A stretch of 64,000 nucleotides of DNA from CAZOZZ01 sp965262425 (GTDB lineage Bacteria; Acidobacteriota; Terriglobia; 20CM-2-55-15): NCBI GenBank assembly GCA_965262425.1, contig OZ253536.1, positions 2,170,001-2,234,000 on the forward strand. The letters are read 5' to 3'. The position numbers and the translations under genes are program-made. This document shows, piece by piece, positions 34,602-42,887 of this stretch (position 1 is the stretch's first letter; every line of letters begins with the position of its first letter). The notes under the pieces were generated by a model. It was not told the origin of the DNA. It did not search any database and saw only the letters and a list, made by a program, of their open reading frames with translations.

Positions 34602-34692
34602 GGGGAAGTGGTCAGTGGTCAGTGGTTAGTGGTCAGTTGGGGGAGTTCGGAGTCCGGACACAAGCTAACAGTAGAAGGCTAACAGCTAACAA
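34602..34692. repeat. GTGGTCA repeat plus CTAACAG and GGAGTCCGG repeat pieces
   Basis: GGGGAAGTGGTCAGTGGTC followed by GTGGTTAGTGGTCAGTTGG (34602-34640), then TTCGGAGTCCGGACA, then CTAACAGTAGAAGGCTAACA with GCTAACAACAC. Three different short-repeat families are concatenated in the gap between response regulator and kinase. Confidence 0.7.
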
Positions 34693-34695
34693 CAC

Positions 34696-36021
34696 ATGCG
34701 GCACGAACAACGCATACTCTGGCTGGCTCTGGTCGCCGGTATACCCGGATCCGGTATCGCCTTGATCATGCTGTGGTCGGGCGACTATACGGCCAAGGTC
34801 CAATGGACATTGTCCGTTTTGATATTGGCCGTTTGGCTGGGTGCGGCTTTCGGAGTTCGCCAGAGGGTCGTTTTCCCTCTCCAGACTCTCTCCAACCTGC
34901 TGGCTGCCCTGCGTGAGGGTGATTATTCAATCCGGGGCAGCAGCGCCCGCAAAGACGATGCTCTGGGTGAAGTCACGCGTGAGATCAACGCGCTGGCGGA
35001 TACGCTACGATGGCAGAGAATGGACGCGCTGGAGGCAACGGCGCTGCTGCAGAAGATCATGGAGGAGATCGACGTCGCGATCCTCTCCTTCGACGAGGAC
35101 CAGAAACTCAGGCTGGTGAATCGCGCCGGAGAACGCCTCTTGAATCGGCCGTGGGAGCGACTGCTGGGCGTAAGTGCCGGCGAGTTGGGCCTGGGAGACT
35201 GCCTCGATGGCGAAACACCACGGCTGATCGAATTCGAGTTTCCCGGTGGAGGCGGGCGATGGGAGATTCGCCGAAGTAATTTCCGGCAGGGCGGCCTGCC
35301 GCATCAACTTCTGGTTCTCTCGGACTTGAGCCGGGCGCTCAGGGAGGAAGAGAGACGTGCATGGCAGCGGATCGTCCGCGTCCTGGGTCACGAGCTGAAT
35401 AATTCCCTCACTCCGATCAGTTCGATTTCCAGCAGCCTCAAAAGCCTGCTCAATCGAGCCGACAAGCCTGCCGACTGGGAGGAGGACGTCCTCCACGGAC
35501 TGTCGGTGATATCTTCTCGGTCGCAGTCGCTCGGCCGGTTCGTGGAGTCGTACTCGAAACTGGCGCGCCTGCCCCAACCCAAGCCGGAACCGGTCGAAGT
35601 CGACACACTCGTTCGAAGAGTCGTCGGAATGGAAACCCGTCTGTCGGTACACCTGGTTCCCGGGCCGCCCGTAACGATCGACGCCGACGGGGGCCAGATC
35701 GAGCAACTCCTGATCAACCTTCTCAGGAACGCGGTCGATGCATCGCTGGAAACCGGGGGGACGGTCTACACCGGTTGGACCCGATCCTCCGCTCACCTGG
35801 ATATCTGGGTGGAAGACGAAGGGCCTGGTCTGGCAAACACCAGCAATCTGTTCGTGCCCTTCTTTACAACCAAGAAAGGTGGCTCTGGTATCGGACTCGT
35901 TTTGAGCCGGCAGATTGCCGAAGCCCATCGAGGCACACTGACATTGGAGAACCGCAACGAAGGGCGCGGTTGCGAAGCCCGCTTGCGGCTCCCCCTGTGG
36001 TCGTCCACCTGGAATAACTAG
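34696..36021 (+). CDS. Membrane sensor histidine kinase (NtrY-like)
   Basis: A 441-residue kinase. Two N-terminal TM segments (about residues 8-26 and 36-53) enclose a very short periplasmic loop. A HAMP region (FPLQTLSNLLAALREGDYS) and a PAS-like domain (DVAILSFDEDQKLRLVNRAGE) follow. The H-box is RVLGHELNNSLTPISSI, the N-box LLINLLRNAVDAS and the G-boxes EDEGPGL and GGSGIGL. It should phosphorylate the adjacent sigma-54 regulator; with the almost absent periplasmic loop it probably senses membrane or cytoplasmic state. The efflux genes upstream are the likely regulon. Confidence 0.9.
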   Translation: MRHEQRILWLALVAGIPGSGIALIMLWSGDYTAKVQWTLSVLILAVWLGAAFGVRQRVVFPLQTLSNLLAALREGDYSIRGSSARKDDALGEVTREINALADTLRWQRMDALEATALLQKIMEEIDVAILSFDEDQKLRLVNRAGERLLNRPWERLLGVSAGELGLGDCLDGETPRLIEFEFPGGGGRWEIRRSNFRQGGLPHQLLVLSDLSRALREEERRAWQRIVRVLGHELNNSLTPISSISSSLKSLLNRADKPADWEEDVLHGLSVISSRSQSLGRFVESYSKLARLPQPKPEPVEVDTLVRRVVGMETRLSVHLVPGPPVTIDADGGQIEQLLINLLRNAVDASLETGGTVYTGWTRSSAHLDIWVEDEGPGLANTSNLFVPFFTTKKGGSGIGLVLSRQIAEAHRGTLTLENRNEGRGCEARLRLPLWSSTWNN

Positions 36022-36141
36022 ACGGCGACGCTGCCCTGCCGGCCCTCTGCATGTCCGCGAGGCCACTTGCCGCCCCGCAACAACGGTGATAATAATAGAA
36101 GGGTTTGAGGGACTGGCCGCCAGGCCACTCTGTCTTGAACA

Positions 36142-36228
36142 GGAGAGGTGCTAGAGCGGTTGAATAGGCCGGTCTCGAAAACCGGTGTGGGGGTGACTCC
36201 ACCGTGGGTTCGAATCCCACCCTCTCCG
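36142..36228 (+). tRNA. tRNA-Ser (anticodon CGA)
   Basis: An 87-base cloverleaf. Acceptor stem GGAGAGG pairs with CCTCTCC and a G discriminator. Anticodon stem CCGGT/ACCGG encloses the loop CTCGAAA, giving CGA (36176-36178), which reads UCG. The T arm is GTGGG-TTCGAAT-CCCAC. A long variable arm (TGGGGGTGACTCCA) confirms class II serine tRNA. CCA is not encoded. Confidence 0.95.
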
Positions 36229-36759
36229 TTTTCTATCTTTGTAACTACCTGACCACAGGACTGACCGGTCCGTGGTTGACCTTTTATTCCACACTTTGAC
36301 CCACAATTCTGACCCGGTTCTACGCCCAATTTTCGACCGAACCCTTCACGCCCGCCGATCTCTTGCGCAAGGTCAACGAGGCGCTCCGCGGGTCGTGAGA
36401 TGGGTAGCCGGTTGTTGAAGTCGTGGGCCATTCCTCCGGCGAGCCGTCCCAACCATTTTCCGAGACGCCTCGGATCACGAGGCTCGCATGTGATACCACG
36501 GCGGCTACGAGGTCTCGGTCCGGCTCGGTCAGACGGCGCTCTTATCGCTCCTCGTTGAAAACGTAATGACGCCAGGCAGGTCCTCTTCGGCGCAGATCGG
36601 GGCCGATACATGACTGCATGGGTCGTCCGACGATGATACGAGGATCCTGGCCGGCGTTTTCAGCAATGAAAAGGGGCTGTCCCGGCACCGCGACGTCACC
36701 GAGCAGAGCCGGCAGCCTTAACCGATATTCTCTCCAGTGGAACTCGTCGGCGCAGTAAG
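36229..36759. pseudogene. Debris of two-component genes downstream of tRNA-Ser
   Basis: No intact gene. On the plus strand, about 36328-36399 encodes FSTEPFTPADLLRKVNEALRG and a stop, the C-terminal end of a receiver domain. On the minus strand, about 36480-36405 encodes GRLAGGMAHDFNN, the H-box of a hybrid-type histidine kinase, then loses similarity. Both pieces are short, opposed and lack flanking domains, so they are relics. The stretch 36780-36542 (minus) has a further open frame (ADEFHWREYRLRLPALLGD...) that I cannot identify. Confidence 0.6.
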
Positions 36760-36939
36760 TCAGCCCATGAACAGGCCTTTGCGGTGCGTCACGCCGAGCA
36801 CCTTCTTGCAATGGGGACAGAAATAGATGTATCGGCGGCCCAGGAAGCCTCGAATCTCGTGGAACCAGACCTGTCTGATGGTTTCCGAGCAACTCGGACA
36901 CAGGGGAGAAACGTCGTCTTTGGCTTTCAACTCAATCAT
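36760..36939 (-). CDS. Small zinc-ribbon protein
   Basis: A 59-residue protein starting MIELKAKDDVS with two knuckles, PLCPSCSETIRQVW and FCPHCKKVLG, and ending HRKGLFMG. The four Cys should bind one zinc. The frame is open to 36999, but GAGGTG directly before ATG 36939 supports the shorter start. No partner is evident; comparable stand-alone zinc ribbons occur in many bacteria without known function. Confidence 0.65.
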   Translation of the reverse strand: MIELKAKDDVSPLCPSCSETIRQVWFHEIRGFLGRRYIYFCPHCKKVLGVTHRKGLFMG

Positions 36940-37204
36940 CACACCTCGCTTTGTTCGCGGAACGTACGGTTCAATTGGATCTCGCCTTCTTGCATACAAA
37001 TACGAGTGTTGGAAAGGTTTCCTTTCAGGATTTCTTCACCGCGATCGGGCGATTGGCAGATTGGCACCCATCCGACACGAGCTCATCCAGGCGGCGTAAT
37101 GCGAAACTCCTCGTTGGGCAAGGGAAATTGCGGGATCACCAAACCACAACAATCCATAGGCGCAACGGCAACATCCGCTGGCACGCGATCGGTGTCGGCG
37201 CACG

Positions 37205-37232
37205 AAAAAAAGGCCCTGCTTCTCGCAGGGCC
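37205..37232 (-). terminator. Strong rho-independent terminator of an unidentified minus-strand transcript
   Basis: Read on the minus strand, GGCCCTG-CGAGAAG-CAGGGCC forms a 7-bp G+C stem followed by seven T. Upstream on that strand (37233 to about 37480) there is no convincing gene, so the terminated RNA may be non-coding. Confidence 0.75.
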
Positions 37233-37587
37233 CGGAGTGTGGGGAACGCTCAAATTAATGAGTTGACTAAGTTTCCGCCGTTGACGCCTCCCTGTCAATA
37301 CGTTTGTTATAGTTTTTACAGCTTGGCGGCACCGGCCGCAACTCCGAAAACCCACGTGCGTACCAATCTCGCAACAGATTAGGGCTTTGGCTGTTTTTAG
37401 GCTACCAATAACATCACGAAAATCCCACGCGCATAAACTCCGAACACAGGGGTTAATGAAGGGCCTCGCAAAACAACGCACCGATCCCCGTGTTCTCCGC
37501 GTCTCCTCGTTTATTCCTGAATCACGCGAGTCAAACTAATCCCCGAATGCTGGAAAATAGACCCCGCTTCTGGCCCTCGGGACATCG

Positions 37588-37593
37588 TATAAT
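37588..37593 (+). promoter_or_regulatory. -10 box TATAAT upstream of transketolase
   Basis: A consensus TATAAT 60 bases before the ATG at 37653. The -35 region is weak (nearest candidate TTCTGG, spacer too short), so this is a partial promoter call. Confidence 0.4.
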
Positions 37594-37652
37594 CCCACCT
37601 TGCTGCCGGTAATTGTCGTCAACCCCTCAGACTAAGGAAACGCTCTCGAAAC

Positions 37653-39485
37653 ATGTCTACATCAATCGACACTCTCAAAGAAAAGGCGCGGCGCATGCGC
37701 ATCATGTCGCTCCGCGCGACGACCGAAGCTGGCTCAGGACATCCTTCCTCCTGCCTGTCCGCCGCGGATCTGGCTTCGGTGATCTTCTTTCAGCAAATGC
37801 GATATGACCCACAGGACCCGAACAACGCCGCCAACGATCGGTTCGTCCTGTCGAAGGGACACGCGGCCCCTCTTCTTTATGCCGCCTGGGCCGAAGCGGG
37901 AATCGTGGAGGAGTCGGAGACGTTGACGCTGAGGAACTTCGACAGTGATCTGGAAGGACATCCCACACCCCGGCTTCCGTGGGTGGGTGTCGCAACGGGC
38001 TCGCTCGGCCAGGGTTTGTCGGCGGGTCTTGGCATGGCCCTGGCGGCTCGAATGGACAAGCTCCCCTACAACACCTACGTCCTGATGGGCGACGGCGAAT
38101 GCGCCGAAGGTTCGGTCTGGGAAGCTGCTGCGCTCGCCAGCCACTACAAAACCGACAACCTGATTGCCATCGTCGACGTCAACGGCATCGGACAAAGCCA
38201 ACGCACGATGTACGGGTTTGACGTCGATCACTATGCGGATCGTTTCACCGCTTTCGGCTGGTATACAGTGACGGTTGATGGTCATAACGTTCGGGAGATC
38301 TCCGACGCTTTCGAAAAATGTAGAGCGGAGGGCGGACCACGTCCGCGGGCGATCATCGCCAAGACTCTCAAGGGCAAGGGCGTGTCGCTGATGGAGAACC
38401 TCGACAACTGGCACGGCAAGCCTGTGCCCAGGGGACAACTGGATGCTGTATTGGCGGAACTTGCCAGTCCCCATTCCGGCGACGGTTTTGAGGCTTCGCC
38501 CCGGCCCAACCCTCCCAGGGAAACTCCGGCAGGACCGCACCGAATCAGCGTGACAAGAGAGCTCGGTGATCTGGTCGCGACCCGGGAAGCTTACGGCGAC
38601 GCGCTGGCCAAGCTCGTCGCCGAGGATGCCCGCGTCGTGGCCCTGGACGGGGACACGAAAAACTCGACGTTCTCCGACAAAGTACTCAAGACGCACAAGG
38701 ACAATTTCTTCGAGATGTTCATTGCCGAACAGAACATGGTGGGTGTTGCGGCGGGTATGTCTTCCTGCGGCAAGATCCCGTTCGTTTCAACCTTTGCAGC
38801 CTTCCTGACTCGTGGATTCGATCAGGTGCGTATGGCACGGATCTCCTACTCCAATATTCGTTTTGCCGGTTCTCACTGCGGGGTGTCGATCGGCCCGGAC
38901 GGACCGTCGCAGATGGGACTCGAAGACATCGCGATGTTCCGCACGATTCCCGATTCGGTCGTTCTTTACCCGAGTGACGCCGTTTCCACCGAACATCTGG
39001 TCCGAGCGATCAGCGATCGCAAAGGCATCTCCTACATTCGAACGAGCCGCCCGAAAACCCCCGTCATATACGCATCGGACGAGGATTTTGAGATCGGAGG
39101 GTCGAAGGTTGTCCGGCAGTCCGACAACGATAGGGTCAGCATCGTCGCGGCAGGAATAACGCTGCACGAAGCGCTGAAGGCATACGACACACTCGAGGCG
39201 GAAGGTTGCCGGGTTCGCGTCATCGATGCGTACTCCATCAAGCCGATTGATCAGAAAACGTTACTCGAGGCCGCACGTGAAACCGACGGACAGCTTATCG
39301 TTGTCGAAGACCACTACTGGGACGGGGGTCTGGGCGATGCCGTGCTTAACGCCGTGGGCAACCAGGCCCAGGTTCACAAGATGGCGGTTCGGGATGTTCC
39401 AAGGTCGGGGACACCCGATGAACTGATCGAGGCATTCGGAATCAGCGCGAAGCAGATCGCTGGGAAAGTTCGATCGATAACATAA
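37653..39485 (+). CDS. tkt: Transketolase
   Basis: A 610-residue single-chain transketolase of the shorter type (E. coli TktA is about 660). The N-terminal TPP domain has SGHPSSCLSAADL, SKGHAAPLLYA, EGHPTPRLPWV and the Mg/TPP motif GDGECAEGSVWEAAALASHY to NNL-like IVDVN. The pyrimidine-binding domain has FIAEQNMVGVAAGMSSCG, and the C-terminal domain VEDHYWDGGLGDAV. It shuttles two-carbon units in the pentose phosphate pathway. A linker of about 45 residues rich in Pro separates the two halves, recalling the split N/C transketolases. Confidence 0.95.
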   Translation: MSTSIDTLKEKARRMRIMSLRATTEAGSGHPSSCLSAADLASVIFFQQMRYDPQDPNNAANDRFVLSKGHAAPLLYAAWAEAGIVEESETLTLRNFDSDLEGHPTPRLPWVGVATGSLGQGLSAGLGMALAARMDKLPYNTYVLMGDGECAEGSVWEAAALASHYKTDNLIAIVDVNGIGQSQRTMYGFDVDHYADRFTAFGWYTVTVDGHNVREISDAFEKCRAEGGPRPRAIIAKTLKGKGVSLMENLDNWHGKPVPRGQLDAVLAELASPHSGDGFEASPRPNPPRETPAGPHRISVTRELGDLVATREAYGDALAKLVAEDARVVALDGDTKNSTFSDKVLKTHKDNFFEMFIAEQNMVGVAAGMSSCGKIPFVSTFAAFLTRGFDQVRMARISYSNIRFAGSHCGVSIGPDGPSQMGLEDIAMFRTIPDSVVLYPSDAVSTEHLVRAISDRKGISYIRTSRPKTPVIYASDEDFEIGGSKVVRQSDNDRVSIVAAGITLHEALKAYDTLEAEGCRVRVIDAYSIKPIDQKTLLEAARETDGQLIVVEDHYWDGGLGDAVLNAVGNQAQVHKMAVRDVPRSGTPDELIEAFGISAKQIAGKVRSIT

Positions 39486-39537
39486 CGCATCCGACAGGGT
39501 GTTCCCCGCCCGTGACGGCATCTCAGTGAGGATCCTT

Positions 39538-40056
39538 ATGCCCGGAAAAACGACAAAGGCAGCTTCCCGGACCCCGGCGGCGCGCCGGCCAAAGACATCC
39601 AGGGTTCAGGTGGTTGTCGAAGTCGATGGCAACCCCGTGGGCCTGCTGGACCTGGACTGGGAACGATTGTGGCCGGCAATCAACCACCGGAAAAGAGATC
39701 CAGTCACCATCGACTGGGTGAGCAAGCGGGAATTCGATTCACTGACCAGCGCCACGGTGCTGCGCCGTTTCATGAGACGGTTGGAAGGACGGCTGTATCA
39801 GGGGTTGGGCGATGAAATGGTCCGCGCCGAGCTCGATGTCGAAAACCTGTACCTCCGGATGGAAGCGGCCTCTCAGGCCCTGGGTCGCACTTCCGCCGAA
39901 ATCAAGACGCTCCTGTCGAAAACGGGCGGCACCCGCGCCGACTTCACGAACTTCTTCTGGGACTACCTGTTCAGCGACCGGGACGTGACAGACCTGGAGC
40001 AAGAGTGGCAGGTCTTTGTCTCGGAACGGAAGAAACGGACGAAACGACCGTCCTGA
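39538..40056 (+). CDS. Hypothetical protein
   Basis: A 172-residue protein from ATG 39538 (MPGKTTKAASR). The first 25 residues are basic and low-complexity; the rest is mixed alpha/beta (VVVEVDGNPVGLLDLDWERLWPAIN, FMRRLEGRLYQGLGDEMV, FTNFFWDYLFSDRD). No TM segment or recognised domain. The in-frame GTG/ATG at 39499 lies inside the transketolase 3' region and lacks a ribosome site. It follows transketolase by 52 bases and may be co-transcribed. A MITE-A copy starts 17 bases after the stop. Function unknown. Confidence 0.65.
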   Translation: MPGKTTKAASRTPAARRPKTSRVQVVVEVDGNPVGLLDLDWERLWPAINHRKRDPVTIDWVSKREFDSLTSATVLRRFMRRLEGRLYQGLGDEMVRAELDVENLYLRMEAASQALGRTSAEIKTLLSKTGGTRADFTNFFWDYLFSDRDVTDLEQEWQVFVSERKKRTKRPS

Positions 40057-40072
40057 CGCTTCCCCACCTTAA

Positions 40073-40437
40073 GGGTCCGCTCCTGAATAACTTCGCATTG
40101 TAAGAGAGGGATTTTCGACGCAAATGCGCAGAGACGCAGAGACGCAGAGATCTGATTCTCTTGTTCCCGGCTCAAGGTCTCCGACAATCTCCCTCCGATC
40201 TCTGCGTCTCTGCGTCTCTGCGTCGAGTTCTTACTTCGCAGAATTGGCGCCCGGATTTTGCGTCAGCTTCGGTCGCGACCGATTGAGCAGACCGGAGGAA
40301 TAGCCCGGCTATTTCGAGGATCTGCGATTGAGGAGCGGACGAAGATGGCGCGAAGGTCCCGCGAAGATGGCGCGAAGGTCCGCGAAGATGGCGGGAAGAT
40401 GGGATGCAAAAATGTGAAGTTATTCTCGAGCGGGCCC
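40073..40437. mobile_element. TIR element (MITE-A copy 2) carrying a nested insertion
   Basis: Ends GGGTCCGCTCCTGAATAACT and, reverse complemented, GGGCCCGCTCGAGAATAACT; flanked by TAA on both sides. The interior matches copy 1 (GAATTGGCGCCC, GGTCGCGACCGATTGAGC, TATTTCGAGGATCTGCGATT). It also contains a 136-bp nested element at 40098-40233 and a local triplication of GCGAAGATGGCGCGAAGGTC-type units. The right terminus supplies the queF stop codon (40437-40439). Confidence 0.85.
40098..40233. mobile_element. CGCAGAG palindromic element nested in MITE-A, with 7-8 bp target duplication
   Basis: CTTCGCA occurs at 40091-40097 and 40234-40240; the preceding A is also shared, so the duplication is 7 or 8 bp. 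In MITE-A copy 1 the site is single (CTTCACA). The inserted 136 bp have tandem GACGCAGA arms (about 40117-40150) and their complement (about 40199-40227), with TAAGA-type outer ends. This shows the CGCAGAG repeat can move as a unit. Confidence 0.75.
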
Positions 40438-40820
40438 TAAGGACGTTCGTACTGGGCACGTATGACGGCGTGCATTCCGCCACGCGTGTTGAAATCTCCC
40501 ACCACCTCCGCCTTCACCGGCGCGCACGCTTCAACAAGGTCATTGAGAATCCGGTTGACGGCGTTCTCGTAGAAGATACCCAGGTTGCGGTACGAGCCGA
40601 AATACTCCTTCAGGGATTTCAACTCCAGGCATTGGCTGTCGGGCTGATAACGGATAGTGATCAGTCCGAAGTCGGGCAGGCCGGTCTTAGGGCAAATCGA
40701 TGTGAACTCCGGCATCGAAATACTGATCTCATAACCTGGATACTGGTTCGGCCAACATTCGATCGACGGCAACCGGGCGTCAATCCCGGACTCCGCATGT
40801 TCATCAGTGTATTCGCTCAC
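40437..40820 (-). CDS. queF: NADPH-dependent 7-cyano-7-deazaguanine reductase QueF
   Basis: A 127-residue type I QueF (tunnel-fold) that reduces preQ0 to preQ1 in queuosine synthesis. EFTSICPKTGLPDFG contains the active-site Cys, and CLELKSLKEYFGSYRN the QueF signature with the substrate-contacting Glu. The C-terminus GGMHAVIRAQYERP is close to the usual end; the stop codon itself is donated by the MITE-A terminus, so a few native residues may have been lost. No other que genes are in the window. Confidence 0.93.
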   Translation of the reverse strand: MSEYTDEHAESGIDARLPSIECWPNQYPGYEISISMPEFTSICPKTGLPDFGLITIRYQPDSQCLELKSLKEYFGSYRNLGIFYENAVNRILNDLVEACAPVKAEVVGDFNTRGGMHAVIRAQYERP

Positions 40821-40840
40821 GGGAGTGAATATAGCATATG

Positions 40841-40880
40841 GGAGAGGGGTCAGTAGTCAGTGGGCAGTGGGCCGTTACGG
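40841..40880. repeat. GTCAGTAGTCAGTGGGCAGTGG repeat
   Basis: Degenerate member of the GTGGTCA heptamer family, between queF and the terminator at 40954. The 332-base gap to the ISL3 left end otherwise holds only that terminator. Confidence 0.55.
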
Positions 40881-40953
40881 AGACTTGGACTTCACATCTT
40901 TAGGCGCTGACAGGTCATTTTCCCGCAACCTCCCAACTGTGCCCGAGAATGAG

Positions 40954-40991
40954 AAAAGCCTCGGAACGCATCCTACGTCCCGAGGCCTTTT
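40954..40991. terminator. Bidirectional rho-independent terminator
   Basis: AAAA-GCCTCGG ... CCGAGGC-CTTTT: a 7-bp G+C stem with a loop of about 15 bases, A-run on one side and T-run on the other, so it can work on both strands. It probably ended the gene that stood to the right before the ISL3-linked deletion, or protects queF from read-through. Confidence 0.7.
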
Positions 40992-41152
40992 CCTCTAGTC
41001 TCCTTCACCGTCTACATTCCGGCTCTGATTACGAAATCCGTTTCGTTCGGGGTCCGTCCCGTCTCAGCCCGTCCTGTAACCTCATGTAGCCGACTACCGT
41101 CCCTGGCTGGAGTAGCCTGTTGCCAACTAGAAGATACCCGTCTTTAATAAAA

Positions 41153-42595
41153 GGGGTCCTCGGCAAAATCTGTGGGTAGAAACGGGCAAATGAGTGGCCT
41201 GTGGAAAGTGGCGACGCTGAGGGAATCCGGTAAGAGACGCGCGGATTTCCACAGCGACTTGAATCGGCCGGAAAAGACGTGGGGCCGATTCACACTTCCA
41301 CACAGGCCGGGATGAGGAGAAACCGACGATGAGAACGAAAGGGATGTAGCACACCCTGGCTCGAATCCTGTATTTGGTATTGCACCAAACAAATCCAAAG
41401 CAGGAGAGACGAGACCAGGGTGCAAGTGAAGACTATTCTGAATCGAGTGCAGAAGTTCAAGTCCTTTGTCTACGGAGCAGTGCGATGGGAACGAATCGGG
41501 GGCGAGACGGCACTGTTGGTGGAGATATTTCCACGACGCAACAGCCGGCCGGTCTGCTCGGGCTGCGGGCGTGCGGGACCGGGTTACGACACGCTGGAGG
41601 CCCGCCTGTTCGAGTTTGTGCCGCTGTGGGGCTTTCCCGTGTTCTTCGTGTATCTGATGCGGCGTGTGGATTGCAGGCGTTGTGGCGTGAAGGTCGAATC
41701 GGTGCCCTGGGCCGAGGGTAAGCAAACCTTGACGCGGACGTATATGCAATTTCTGGCCGGTTGGGCGCGGCGGATGTCCTGGCAGGAGGTTGCCGACATC
41801 TTCCGGACTTCCTGGGAGAAGGTGTTTCGATCTGTGGAATGGATCGTCGGCTGGGGGCTGGCGCACCGGGACCTGGAGGGTGTGACCGCGATTGGCGTGG
41901 ACGAGATTCTCTGGCGCCGGGGGCACAAGTACCTGACGGTGGTCTACCAGATCGACCGGCATTCCAAGCGGCTGCTCTGGGTCGGCCGGGATCGCACGGT
42001 GAAAACGTTGCTGCGCTTCTTCCAGCAATTCGGAGTCGAGCGCGCCGCCGAGTTGAAGTTCGTGTGCAGCGACATGTGGAAGCCGTATCTGAAGGTGATT
42101 TCCAAGAAAGCATCGACGGCCCTGCATGTTCTGGATCGGTTTCATATCGCCATGCACATGAATAAGGCCATCGATGAGGTTCGAGCCCAGGAATCCCGGG
42201 ATATGAAAGCCGCGGGATTGGAGCCGATCCTGAAACACTCCCGGTGGTGTTTGCTCAAGCGCCCCCAGAACCGAACCGACAAGCAAGACATCAAGCTGGC
42301 CGACCTGCTCCAGTACAACCTGCGGACCGTTCGGAGCTTTCTGCTCAAGGAGGACTTCCAGTTCTTCTGGGAGTACACGTCGCCCTACTGGGCCGGTCAA
42401 TTCATGGATGCCTGGTGCCGGCGGACGATGCGATCCCGGATCGAGCCCATGAAAAAGGTGGCGCGCATGCTCCGCTCCCACCGGGAACTCCTGCTCAACT
42501 GGTTCCGTGCCAAAAAGCGGATTTCCGGGGGCATCGTCGAAGGTTTCAACAACAAAGCGAAAGTGACCACCAGAAAAGCGTATGGTTTTCGGACC
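41153..42595. mobile_element. ISL3-family insertion sequence lacking its right end
   Basis: The left end is GGGGTCCTCGGCAAAATCTG at 41153, closely matching the MITE at 9380. The transposase gene runs rightward from 41420. No matching right inverted repeat follows; sequence switches at about 42590-42600 into a dsbA-like coding region. The right end was therefore deleted together with the start of that gene. Confidence 0.8.
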
Positions 42596-42733
42596 TTTAG
42601 AGCTGCCCAAGTCGCTCTTTGCCAACCAGGATCTATGGGCCAACAGCCCCAACCCGGAATCTTTGTTCATCAGCTTCGCGGCCCAGTTGGGACTGGATCA
42701 GGATCTGTTCATGCGGTCTCTGCGAGCGAATGA
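41420..42733 (+). CDS. ISL3 family transposase, 3' end replaced by flanking sequence
   Basis: A 437-codon frame from GTG 41420. The zinc-finger N-terminus is CSGCGRAGPGYD and CRRCGVKVES; the helix-turn-helix and DDE core show IGVDEILWRRGHKYLTVVYQ, FVCSDMWKPYLKV and IVEGFNNKAKV. These give the Asp-Asp-Glu triad of ISL3 enzymes. After TTRKAYGFRTF (codon about 392) the protein leaves the family: the last about 45 residues are an out-of-frame reading of the dsbA-like gene. The catalytic core is intact but the native C-terminal residues and the right IS end are missing, so this copy is probably immobile on its own. Confidence 0.85.
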   Translation: MQVKTILNRVQKFKSFVYGAVRWERIGGETALLVEIFPRRNSRPVCSGCGRAGPGYDTLEARLFEFVPLWGFPVFFVYLMRRVDCRRCGVKVESVPWAEGKQTLTRTYMQFLAGWARRMSWQEVADIFRTSWEKVFRSVEWIVGWGLAHRDLEGVTAIGVDEILWRRGHKYLTVVYQIDRHSKRLLWVGRDRTVKTLLRFFQQFGVERAAELKFVCSDMWKPYLKVISKKASTALHVLDRFHIAMHMNKAIDEVRAQESRDMKAAGLEPILKHSRWCLLKRPQNRTDKQDIKLADLLQYNLRTVRSFLLKEDFQFFWEYTSPYWAGQFMDAWCRRTMRSRIEPMKKVARMLRSHRELLLNWFRAKKRISGGIVEGFNNKAKVTTRKAYGFRTFRAAQVALCQPGSMGQQPQPGIFVHQLRGPVGTGSGSVHAVSASE

Positions 42734-42887
42734 GATCGAATCGCGCGTTCTCCTGGACGTCAACAGGGCACGAGAGCTCATGATCGACGCGGTTCCCGCG
42801 TTCTTCCTGGACGGCCGTCAGGTTCCGCTTCCACCGACTGTCGAAGAATTTGAACGACTGATCTACACGGTCCTCGAAAGCCGATGA
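42596..42887 (+). pseudogene. 5'-truncated DsbA-like thiol oxidoreductase
   Basis: The frame encodes LPKSLFANQDLWANS, FISFAAQLGLDQDLFMRSL, a helical insert and DAVPAFFLDGRQVPLPPTVEEF with the cis-Pro loop VPAFF of thioredoxin-fold proteins. It ends at 42887. The N-terminal strand, the CxxC active site and the export signal are absent; ISL3 sequence lies in their place. The stop overlaps the VKOR start by ATGA. Without the CxxC it cannot be a functional oxidase. Confidence 0.8.

Larger units (their letters stand above)
36940..37652. other. Intergenic gap with terminator and possible small RNA
   Basis: 713 bases between the zinc ribbon and transketolase genes. It holds the minus-strand terminator at 37205-37232, a possible RNA of unknown type ending there, and a TATAAT box for the transketolase gene. 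Open frames here (for example 37083-37481, minus) have odd composition with many Cys and Arg and no ribosome site. No sequence signature of 6S RNA, SRP RNA, tmRNA or RNase P was recognised. Confidence 0.4.

Noticed and set aside
36542..36901. 119-codon open frame on the minus strand
   Set aside because: Its first half overlaps the zinc-ribbon gene in another frame; the second half looks somewhat protein-like but has no clear start or family, so it is only mentioned with the debris region.
37083..37481. 132-codon open frame on the minus strand
   Set aside because: It spans a rho-independent terminator, lacks a ribosome site and has no recognisable domain.
42600..42733. C-terminal 45 residues of the ISL3 transposase frame
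   Set aside because: They are an out-of-frame reading of the dsbA-like gene, not transposase sequence.
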